37,734 bases of DNA, taken from IMG/VR virus record IMGVR_UViG_3300032326_001081, positions 1-37,734 of that record; one strand, 5' to 3'. Below the pieces are notes generated by a model. The model did no database searches and was not told the DNA's origin. It saw only the letters and a program-made list of their open reading frames with translations. Shown here in pieces: positions 6,704 to 12,389 of this stretch; position 1 is the first letter of the stretch, and every line of letters starts with the position of its first letter. Source of the stretch: a virus. The position numbers and the translations under genes are program-made.

Positions 6704-7681
6704 ATGAGCGTTCAATGCACAACGGCGGCGTGGTTTGGTAGCGAGGCCAAAGGCGGGCGAAAGCTGGTCTTGCTGGCAATCGCGGACTGCGCCAACGATG
6801 AGGGCTGGGCGTGGCCCTCCCAGGCCACGCTGGCGGCAAAATGCGGGCTCGATGCGGAGCGTGGAATCCGGGAGCACGTGCGCGCGCTGGTCGAGCTGGG
6901 CGAGCTGGAGGAATACCCCCGGCCCGGCCGGACAACTCGCTACCTGGTGCGGCTGGATGTTTTAAAAAATCGAGCCGATGAACGCCAGAAACCCCGGAAG
7001 GATTCTGCCGGGGTGCAGAATTCTGCGGGGGTGAAGGATTCTTCCCATCCCCACCCCGGAAGGATTCTGCCGGACACCCCGGAAGGATTCTGCCGGACAC
7101 CCCGGAAGGATTCTGCCTACGATCCCAAAGGAACGGTAAAGGAACCCAAAGAGGGAGAACGCGCGGGCGCGGCGGGAAATCCCCCCTCCCCGGATTTTTC
7201 GGGTGGGCTGCCGGATCTCGAGCGGCAGGTTTGCGAGCTGTTTCCGCATGCCCTGCCGGTGCTCACGGATCGGGAACGGGTCGCGCTGCTCGGGGTGCAG
7301 TCGCTGCTGGCGCTGCTGACGGCGGACGATTGGCTGGCGCTGCGCGTTTGGTTCGTCGAGGCGGACGACGCGGCCCGGCGGCAAAAGCTCTGGCCCAGGG
7401 ACCGTGCGGAGTTTCTGGACCGTGCCGGCGAGGCGATCGAGAAGGCGCGGAAATGGTGGGATCTGCGGGGCCGGAGGTGGTGGGCGTATCGGTCGGGCGA
7501 GGTCGGGGCGGTGGAGGCTTACCGGGCTGGCGACGGGCTGGCGTGGCAGGATTTCCAGGATTTCGCAACGGAAACCGGCAAGGACCCGGGCGAGGTGGGC
7601 GACGCCTTCCGGGATGGGCGGTGGGCGCGCGAGTTCGTGGCCTGGGCGATGGGATCGAGCGAGGAAGGGGGGAACGCATGA
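6704..7681 (+). CDS. O-like replication initiator with N-terminal winged helix
   Basis: A 325-residue protein. Residues about 18-85 form an HTH_36-type winged helix: KLVLLAIADCANDEGWAWPS, then QATLAAKCGLDAERGIREHV and RALVELGELEEY, the standard opening of phage O-type and helix-turn-helix replication proteins. Residues 95-160 are a proline/basic linker encoded by repeated DNA (see 6991-7117). The C-terminal part is helical and tryptophan-rich, probably contacting helicase or loader, although no helicase gene is visible in the phage. The design matches lambda O, which binds iterons lying inside its own gene. It is joined by ATGA to a second winged-helix gene. Confidence 0.75.
   Translation: MSVQCTTAAWFGSEAKGGRKLVLLAIADCANDEGWAWPSQATLAAKCGLDAERGIREHVRALVELGELEEYPRPGRTTRYLVRLDVLKNRADERQKPRKDSAGVQNSAGVKDSSHPHPGRILPDTPEGFCRTPRKDSAYDPKGTVKEPKEGERAGAAGNPPSPDFSGGLPDLERQVCELFPHALPVLTDRERVALLGVQSLLALLTADDWLALRVWFVEADDAARRQKLWPRDRAEFLDRAGEAIEKARKWWDLRGRRWWAYRSGEVGAVEAYRAGDGLAWQDFQDFATETGKDPGEVGDAFRDGRWAREFVAWAMGSSEEGGNA
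6991..7117. repeat. ori: iteron-like repeats inside the replication gene (candidate origin)
   Basis: The motif ACCCCGGAAGGATTCTGCC occurs at 6991, 7053, 7076 and 7099. The last three copies are spaced exactly 23 bases apart, with two degenerate copies between (AATTCTGCG at 7019, GATTCTTCC at 7037). A perfect palindrome GCAGAATTCTGC lies at 7015-7026, and a TTTTAAAAAAT run lies just upstream at about 6960-6970. Because 23 is not a multiple of three, the copies are read in different frames, so the DNA rather than the protein is what is conserved. Iterons within an initiator gene are known from lambda O. Confidence 0.65.
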
Positions 7682-7962
7682 CCGCCGCGGATCTGCTGGA
7701 GCTGGCCTTGAGGGAAAAGCGCAAGGCTGCGCTGTCCGACACTCAGGCGCAAATCCTCCTGCACCTGGCGCGCGCCGGAGAACCCTGCCGACTGCATGCG
7801 CTGTCGGATGCGCTGTGTGTGACGAGGCAAAGCATTTATGAGGCGTTGGACGGCATGGACGAAGCGGTGAGCGTGGAACGGTCGCCGGGGAAAATGAAAG
7901 TGGCGCTGAAAGCGGAGGGCGTGCGGATGCTCATGCTGTTGCTGGGAGGGAGGAAACCATGA
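7678..7962 (+). CDS. small winged-helix DNA-binding protein
   Basis: A 94-residue protein with one winged-helix domain: LSDTQAQILLHLARAG, then LHALSDALCVTRQSIYEALD (helix-turn-helix) and a wing with VSVERSPGKMKVAL. The layout is MarR/ArsR-like but minimal. It is coupled by ATGA to the initiator before it and to the small terminase after it. It may regulate the switch from replication to packaging; this is inference from position. Confidence 0.6.
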   Translation: MTAADLLELALREKRKAALSDTQAQILLHLARAGEPCRLHALSDALCVTRQSIYEALDGMDEAVSVERSPGKMKVALKAEGVRMLMLLLGGRKP

Positions 7963-8441
7963 AGAAGCAGGCGAAAAAGAAGACAGCGCGCAAGGCGGCA
8001 AAGCGTGGGCGTGGTCGGCCGACTCCGTATCTTCCGGAGTATGCGGAACAGGCCGGGAAGCTCTGCAAACTGGGTGCCACCGACGAGGAATTGGCCGATT
8101 TCTTTGGCGTCGATGTTCGCACGATCGGCCGATGGAAAAACGCGCACGCTGAATTTTGTCAGGCCCTAAAAGATGGGAAGACTTTGGCGGACGCGACGGT
8201 GGCGGAGCGGCTTTTTTCCCGGGCCTGCGGCTATTCGTGCCAAGAGACGAAGTTTGCAACCTTCGAAGGCATGATCACGGATCAGAAGGAGGTCACGAAA
8301 CATTACCCCCCCGACACGACGGCGGCGATTTTCTGGTTGAAGAACCGCCAGAAAGACAAATGGCGCGACAAGGTCGACCACGAACACGGTTTCACCGGGG
8401 ACGTGCATGTGGTTCTTGGTGCCAACGCGGAGGATGCCTGA
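7959..8441 (+). CDS. terS: terminase small subunit (TerS-like)
   Basis: A 160-residue protein with a lysine-rich N-terminus, then a helix-turn-helix (LGATDEELADFFGVDVRTIG, RWKNAHAEFCQAL) followed by GKTLADATVAERLFSRACGY and the ending YPPDTTAAIFWLKNRQKDKW. That order is typical of podovirus and siphovirus TerS proteins, which recognise the packaging site and stimulate the large subunit. The large subunit is expected next to it but here lies 3.9 kb downstream, separated by accessory genes. Confidence 0.85.
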   Translation: MKKQAKKKTARKAAKRGRGRPTPYLPEYAEQAGKLCKLGATDEELADFFGVDVRTIGRWKNAHAEFCQALKDGKTLADATVAERLFSRACGYSCQETKFATFEGMITDQKEVTKHYPPDTTAAIFWLKNRQKDKWRDKVDHEHGFTGDVHVVLGANAEDA

Positions 8442-8755
8442 TGATGAGACCGGAGAGAGGAAACGAACCAATGAAGAAAGACACAAAAAAGCGGCCATCG
8501 GGGGGCATGTTTGCGCAGCTAGTTCGGGGCCTTGTGCACGCCTGGCAGGATTACCAACTTGGACGGTTGATCCGAAAACATGAAATCTCAGTGATGCGGA
8601 TCGAGTCGGGACTTGTCGGCGGCGCGGAATGGTCATCGTGCGATCAGCGGATGAGCGAGGATTTTGGACACGGGGGCAAGTGGGGATCCGGGGAAACGGC
8701 ACGCGATGCCGCGAAATCTATTTTAAACGCTAATATCCACCCACCCCGACCATGA
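8441..8755 (+). CDS. hypothetical protein, first gene of the accessory insert
   Basis: A 104-residue protein. I take the ATG at 8441, which overlaps the terS stop and has GGAGG 7 bases upstream; ATG 8471, with GAGAGG 10 bases upstream, is nearly as good and gives 94 residues. A lysine-rich start leads to an amphipathic helix (FAQLVRGLVHAWQDYQLGRL), then a polar C-terminus. Its stop overlaps the next start (ATGA at 8752-8755). The family is unknown. Base composition from here to about 10430 is less GC-rich than the genes around it, suggesting separate origin. Confidence 0.45.
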   Translation: MMRPERGNEPMKKDTKKRPSGGMFAQLVRGLVHAWQDYQLGRLIRKHEISVMRIESGLVGGAEWSSCDQRMSEDFGHGGKWGSGETARDAAKSILNANIHPPRP

Positions 8756-9084
8756 TCCCAAGACGCCTATCCGCCCTGTCATCCACCCTTGCCGCTGCCG
8801 CCTTATGCAGTGGCGGCAAGGGGTTGGCTCCAGTGCTATTGTTCGGCACTCGGCATTGGTCCGTCACTGTGGCAGTCGAAGGAATGGATGTCGTAACCAT
8901 CGAATCCAACTGTCTGAGCGGACTCGAAAACGTGACCGACTACCGCCCCGAGATCATCGAAGCCGCCGAGCACCTGCTGGCATTCATTGGCACTGGTGAC
9001 GATCCAGACTTCGACTTTGAGGATATGCCGAACGCCGATGTGGAGGCACCGCCGCGCAGGACTCCGAACCAAGAACAAGGCTGA
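8752..9084 (+). CDS. hypothetical accessory protein with possible signal segment
   Basis: A 110-residue protein with a signal-peptide-like start (basic MIPRR, then LSALSSTLAAAALCSGG), so it may be exported or membrane-anchored; an AALC-S lipobox-like site is present but not canonical. The rest is acidic, with RPEIIEAAEHLLAFIGTGDD then a run of Asp and Phe (DPDFDFEDM). No family recognised. It is joined by ATGA to the preceding gene and followed by a long perfect inverted repeat. Confidence 0.45.
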   Translation: MIPRRLSALSSTLAAAALCSGGKGLAPVLLFGTRHWSVTVAVEGMDVVTIESNCLSGLENVTDYRPEIIEAAEHLLAFIGTGDDPDFDFEDMPNADVEAPPRRTPNQEQG

Positions 9085-9112
9085 TCGGCGGTTGCCTCTC
9101 ACTCCTTGTTCT
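9071..9112. repeat. 9-bp perfect inverted repeat between accessory genes
   Basis: AGAACAAGG (9071-9079) is matched by CCTTGTTCT (9104-9112) around a 24-base loop that spans the stop of the 8752-9084 gene. No T-run follows, so it is not a standard terminator. It does not carry the GTTRRRY/RYYYAAC boxes expected of an integron attC site. Confidence 0.5.
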
Positions 9113-9129
9113 GCCTCTTACGAATTACC

Positions 9130-9438
9130 ATGAAAGCAACAATACTCGATACAGTGACCGGCGAAAAGATGACGGTCGATGGTCCCCGCTCTTGGGAGTG
9201 GGCTGTAAACAACTGGTCATGCGACTGCAACCGAAACCCTTGGGATGTGGACACGGGAAAGCCCGAGAACGTCTGTGAGGGCTGCGAACGCTTCTTGGTG
9301 GTCGAAGCGGTGATGGATGATCCCGACGACTACGAATACACGCTGGACGAGCTAAACGAGGGATACCCCGCAGAACTCCGCGCCAGTTTTCTTGGGCAGA
9401 ACGAAAAAGTGGTGGCAGCCCCACCCAAACCAGAATAA
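9130..9438 (+). CDS. small accessory protein with CxC...CxxC motif
   Basis: A 102-residue acidic protein. A cysteine cluster WSCDCNRNPW ... VCEGCERF (residues about 33-60) resembles a zinc ribbon or small zinc-binding knuckle; around it the sequence is rich in Asp and Tyr (MDDPDDYEYTLDELNEGY). I start at ATG 9130; an upstream in-frame ATG at 9106 would overlap the inverted repeat. I recognise no family. The gene stands alone, not overlapped by its neighbours, unlike most genes here. Confidence 0.5.
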   Translation: MKATILDTVTGEKMTVDGPRSWEWAVNNWSCDCNRNPWDVDTGKPENVCEGCERFLVVEAVMDDPDDYEYTLDELNEGYPAELRASFLGQNEKVVAAPPKPE

Positions 9439-9442
9439 ATCT

Positions 9443-9799
9443 ATGACAACAAAACTAGACTCAGAACTACCAGAAACGCCCGCCGAAGAGAAAGACTTGG
9501 TGGGGATTGCCACGCACGCATTGTTCGACGAGAGCAAGGTGGAGCTTGATCCAAATGCGGTCAAACCGGGGATGCACGTATCAATACTCAAGTGGAAATC
9601 CCATTACGACCGATCATGGGTTGGGGATGTGCTCCATGTGGTCAACGTCAATCCTCCATTCATCATCACTAATCGCCGACGGACACACGATACCTCTCGC
9701 CTGGTGATTGACGTGCGGGACGTGTCCTTGGTGCTACTGCGGGAAGACTTCGTGGCTGACTGCAACGTGTCGCCGTCAACTCTTCCGTCGAACTCATAA
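9443..9799 (+). CDS. hypothetical accessory protein
   Basis: A 118-residue protein starting 4 bases after the preceding stop. The N-terminal third is acidic and disordered-looking (SELPETPAEEKDLVGIATHA); from about residue 42 it becomes a beta-rich domain (GMHVSILKWKSHYDRSWVGD, then VIDVRDVSLVLLREDF) resembling small SH3-like barrels. No family recognised. Last rightward gene before a convergent leftward gene, with a terminator between that serves the leftward one. Confidence 0.5.
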   Translation: MTTKLDSELPETPAEEKDLVGIATHALFDESKVELDPNAVKPGMHVSILKWKSHYDRSWVGDVLHVVNVNPPFIITNRRRTHDTSRLVIDVRDVSLVLLREDFVADCNVSPSTLPSNS

Positions 9800-9848
9800 G
9801 CGATGGCTCCCCACCCGACACCGATGCTGACCACTGGACAGACCCACG

Positions 9849-9886
9849 AAAAACCCCACCGCGCCGATAGACGGCGGGGTGGGGTT
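9849..9886 (-). terminator. rho-independent terminator for the leftward gene
   Basis: AACCCCACC (9852-9860) and CGCC (9862-9865) pair with GGCG (9873-9876) and GGTGGGGTT (9878-9886), with one G-G mismatch and a 7-base loop. Read on the minus strand, the stem is followed by TTTTT (complement of 9849-9853), so it terminates transcription of the 9914-10216 gene. On the plus strand there is no T-run. Confidence 0.85.
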
Positions 9887-9913
9887 GCAATCCGCGACTT
9901 GTTCAGCTGGGTG

Positions 9914-10216
9914 TTAGGGCTGTGTCACTCTCCACGAAATTACCTTGCGGGCGTCGTTAATGTCCCGGTCATTCACTTCCACGATAGCGCCGAATCGGCG
10001 GAACTTCTGGGCCGTTGCGGCATCGAAAACGAGACCTGTCTCGGGATGAGCTTCGGTGGTGGTGTAGCGGTCGGAATTACCGCGCATTTTCAGGAGCATT
10101 TCGCTCAGGGTCATCTTCGGGCGTCCACCCTTAGCACCGTTTGTGCGGGACGCTTCGGAGCGGATGGTGGATGGGATCGAGCGGAGGGCTTGGGCGGCTT
10201 TGTTTTTGGTGGTCAT
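9914..10216 (-). CDS. leftward accessory gene, small basic protein
   Basis: A 100-residue protein, the only leftward gene between the repressor and the integrase. The N-terminus is basic with a glycine-rich SEASRTNGAKGGRPK patch like those of antitoxins and small DNA-binding proteins; the rest has a TTTEAHPETGLVFDAATAQK turn-rich region and an acidic C-terminal part. It has its own terminator downstream (9849-9886), and an intergenic region with two perfect inverted repeats upstream (10263-10311), so it is an independent transcription unit that could be expressed in the lysogen. The family is unknown; an antitoxin-like or immunity role is speculation. Confidence 0.55.
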   Translation of the reverse strand: MTTKNKAAQALRSIPSTIRSEASRTNGAKGGRPKMTLSEMLLKMRGNSDRYTTTEAHPETGLVFDAATAQKFRRFGAIVEVNDRDINDARKVISWRVTQP

Positions 10217-10262
10217 AGTATTCGGTGTTTGATCGGGGCTTCATCGCCTGCCGATGGGAAGA

Positions 10263-10311
10263 CAATAACCCCACGTCGGGTTATTGCAATGAAAATCTCA
10301 AATTATTTTCA
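10263..10311. promoter_or_regulatory. two perfect inverted repeats upstream of the leftward gene
   Basis: CAATAACCC (10263-10271) pairs with GGGTTATTG (10278-10286), and TGAAAAT (10290-10296) pairs with ATTTTCA (10305-10311). They lie in an AT-rich gap (10217-10432) between the leftward gene and the rightward methyltransferase, where divergent promoters are expected. Neither is followed by a T-run, so operators are more likely than terminators. The rest of the 216-base gap shows nothing else I can name. Confidence 0.5.
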
Positions 10312-10432
10312 CGGCCCGAAATCAGGGTCTTTTTCTCTGCTGAACGCCGAAGCTGTGGCGCATGGCGTCACTGCGGAGCCAAGCCCAGCCGAAGAAAAGC
10401 CTTAGCCATGTCGTCCACCAGCGTCTTGTTCC

Positions 10433-11329
10433 ATGCCCATCATCCAACCATCATCTCTTCATGAGCTGGCACTGTTCGCAGGCGCTGGTGGCGGAATACT
10501 CGGCGGGCTCCTCTGTGGATTCCGAACCGTGTGCGCCGTCGAGATCAACGAATACGCCAGGCGCTGCCTCATGGCCCGCCAAGACGACGGCAGCCTGGAA
10601 CCCTTTCCGGTCTGGGACGACATCTGCACCTTCGATGGAAAGCCATGGCGTGGACTGGTGGATGTCGTCACTGGCGGATTCCCGTGCCAAGACATCAGCG
10701 CCGCGGGCCGCGGGGCCGGGATCGACGGCGCCCGCTCCGGCCTGTGGGGCGAAATGGCAAGGATCATTGGCGAGGTGGGACCGCGATACGTGCTTGTGGA
10801 GAACTCCCCAAACCTCACTTCTCGCGGACTTGGACGTGTTCTCGGAGACCTGGCCTCGATGGGGTATGATGCGCGGTGGGGAGTGCTCGGCGCTGTCCAT
10901 GCCGGCGGGCCTCACAAGCGTGAACGAATCTGGATTCTGGCAAACGCCAGTGGCGGACGATGCGGTGGACCGCAAGGCGGGGAAATGGAACTCGCGGGGC
11001 GAGCCGAAACTGTCCGCCCAGGTGAAGCTCTGGCCGACTCCAACGGCCGTCACCAACACGGGTGGCGCCGCGCTGTGCAAGTGGGGAGGAAGTGGAGCGC
11101 GGGCGAAGCTGCGGACAATGGTGAGCGATGCGGAACTGAATGGTGCCCTGAACCCAACGTGGGTCGAGTGGCTCATGGGGTGGCCGCTCGGGTGGACCGA
11201 CTTACGGCCATTGGAAACGGCCAAGTGCCGCGAGTGGTGGCACTGGCATGGAGCATTTTACAAGCTGATGAAACCGCTGATGAAACGCCGGTAGGTCCGG
11301 CATGGAACAGTATTACTCAAGAACCCTAA
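10433..11329 (+). CDS. DNA C5-cytosine methyltransferase
   Basis: A 298-residue protein with the ordered motifs of C5-cytosine methyltransferases: motif I LFAGAGG (14-20), motif IV GGFPCQDIS with catalytic Cys85, motif VI ENS (123-125, usually ENV), motif VIII KRERIWILA (162-170) and motif X GNGQVPRVVALAW (261-273). The target-recognition part is short (about 171-240), as in phage enzymes. It transfers a methyl group from SAM to cytosine, most likely to protect phage DNA from host restriction; no matching restriction enzyme is in the window. No clear Shine-Dalgarno site precedes the ATG. The whole gene is overlapped by a long ORF in another frame (10461-11294). Confidence 0.9.
   Translation: MPIIQPSSLHELALFAGAGGGILGGLLCGFRTVCAVEINEYARRCLMARQDDGSLEPFPVWDDICTFDGKPWRGLVDVVTGGFPCQDISAAGRGAGIDGARSGLWGEMARIIGEVGPRYVLVENSPNLTSRGLGRVLGDLASMGYDARWGVLGAVHAGGPHKRERIWILANASGGRCGGPQGGEMELAGRAETVRPGEALADSNGRHQHGWRRAVQVGRKWSAGEAADNGERCGTEWCPEPNVGRVAHGVAARVDRLTAIGNGQVPRVVALAWSILQADETADETPVGPAWNSITQEP
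10461..11294 (+). CDS. overlapping ORF in a second frame of the methyltransferase gene
   Basis: A 277-residue frame (first suitable ATG at 10461; open upstream to 10362) that runs inside the methyltransferase gene. It is not a typical shadow: it reads SLARWDRDTCLWRTPQ, then FSETWPRWGMMRGGEC, WPTPTA and LNPTWVEWLMGWPLGWTDL, which I recall as conserved strings of a phage protein family often annotated as hypothetical or as part of cytosine methyltransferases. The same bases, read in the 10433 frame, give the methyltransferase's own conserved end. Either both frames are used, or one family arose from the other by an old frameshift. Whether this frame is translated is unknown. Confidence 0.4.
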   Translation: MSWHCSQALVAEYSAGSSVDSEPCAPSRSTNTPGAASWPAKTTAAWNPFRSGTTSAPSMESHGVDWWMSSLADSRAKTSAPRAAGPGSTAPAPACGAKWQGSLARWDRDTCLWRTPQTSLLADLDVFSETWPRWGMMRGGECSALSMPAGLTSVNESGFWQTPVADDAVDRKAGKWNSRGEPKLSAQVKLWPTPTAVTNTGGAALCKWGGSGARAKLRTMVSDAELNGALNPTWVEWLMGWPLGWTDLRPLETAKCREWWHWHGAFYKLMKPLMKRR

Positions 11330-11372
11330 GGCTGACGGAACAGGAAAAAGATAACATCAATTCTAAAAGCGC

Positions 11373-12389
11373 ATGAAAACGAACAAGATAAAAGAATTCA
11401 TCGATGAGATGAAACGGCGGAGGCTGGAGGCAGGGACGGTAGATGCTTACGCATCGCACGCGCGGGCGTTTGGGCGCTTCTGCAAGGGGAGGAGTTTCGA
11501 AACGCCCGGGCATGCGGTGGCGGGGTTTCTTTCGACATTCGCGAGCGAGAAGCTTTCGGCGTCATCGCAAAAGCAGGCGCTGAATGCTCTGGCGGGCAAG
11601 AACGGATTTTATGCCTGCTTTGGGGTGATGCTCGGCAGGCTGCCTGCGTGGGTTCGCCCGCCGGAATCGACATGGGTTCCGGAATGGCTGACGGCGGCTG
11701 AGGTCGAGGCCGTAGCGGTCCACCTGTCGGAAGATTGGGCGTTGATCGCGCGGCTGATGTTTGGGGCAGGGCTCCGCATCCATGAGGCGGTTTCGCTGCG
11801 GTGGAGGGATTTGGATTTCGAACGGATGACCATCACGGTGAAGCAGTCGAAAGGGCGAAAAGATCGCGTCACGTTCCTACCGCGAAGCCTGATTCCCGAA
11901 CTCCAACAACGGCAAACGAGGATCCGCGCGATATGGGAAAGGGATCGGAAGCGGAAACGGCCCGGGGTCGAGGTGCCGCCAGCCCTGGCGAACAAATCGC
12001 CCAAGATCGGCGAGACATTCGGGATGTTTTGGGTGTTTCCGGCGGCGGGGGAAAGTATCGATCCGGAAACGAAAATCCGCAGGCGTCACCATCTGCACAA
12101 GGGGAGCGCCAACCGGGCGGTGAGGGTGGCGGCAACGGCCGCGAAGCTGACGAAGCGGCCGACCGCGCACGCTTTCCGCCATGGCTTTGCCACGGCGTAT
12201 CTGATGGCAGGGGGGCTGCTGCCGGAGCTGCGCGATTTGCTGGGTCACGAATGCATCACCACCACGGAACGATATCTGCACTGCCTGCCGTCGTTTGTGG
12301 ATCGGGTGGGCTCGCCGCTCGATCACGTGGCCGCGGTGGTGCCATTCCGGCGAGACGGGGAAATGCGGGCGGATTCACGGGCTGGATGA
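11373..12389 (+). CDS. integron-integrase (IntI)-like tyrosine recombinase
   Basis: A 338-residue tyrosine recombinase, nearly the length of IntI1. The catalytic set is complete: R135 in GLRIHE, K163, H266-x-x-R269, H292 in LLGHE and Y301 in TTERYLH. Three stretches follow IntI rather than phage or Xer recombinases: LTAAEV...LMFGAGLRIHEAVSLRWRDLDF, then the extra IntI segment PGVEVPPAL...FWVFPA...DPETKIRRRHH (about 197-240), and the ending RVGSPLDHV. It is separate from the prophage integrase at the right end. It sits between the methyltransferase and terL and overlaps terL by ATGA, so it is co-translated with a packaging gene. I find no attI or attC site by eye. It may mobilise the adjacent small genes. 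Confidence 0.85.
   Translation: MKTNKIKEFIDEMKRRRLEAGTVDAYASHARAFGRFCKGRSFETPGHAVAGFLSTFASEKLSASSQKQALNALAGKNGFYACFGVMLGRLPAWVRPPESTWVPEWLTAAEVEAVAVHLSEDWALIARLMFGAGLRIHEAVSLRWRDLDFERMTITVKQSKGRKDRVTFLPRSLIPELQQRQTRIRAIWERDRKRKRPGVEVPPALANKSPKIGETFGMFWVFPAAGESIDPETKIRRRHHLHKGSANRAVRVAATAAKLTKRPTAHAFRHGFATAYLMAGGLLPELRDLLGHECITTTERYLHCLPSFVDRVGSPLDHVAAVVPFRRDGEMRADSRAG

Noticed and set aside
6991-7117. A short CRISPR array suggested by the 23-base periodic repeats.
   Set aside because: The repeats are nearly contiguous with no unique spacers of 25-40 bases, and lie inside a coding sequence. Iterons explain them better.
10225-10464. A 79-codon rightward frame before the methyltransferase.
   Set aside because: It covers the operator-like inverted repeats and the methyltransferase start, has no ribosome-binding site and resembles no known protein.
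8441-11372. Integron attC or attI sites near the IntI-like gene.
   Set aside because: I scanned for paired RYYYAAC and GTTRRRY boxes. Only isolated single-box or near matches (for example GTTAGGG near 9914, ATCCAAC near 8905) turned up, none paired as an attC site. A covariance-model search could still change this.
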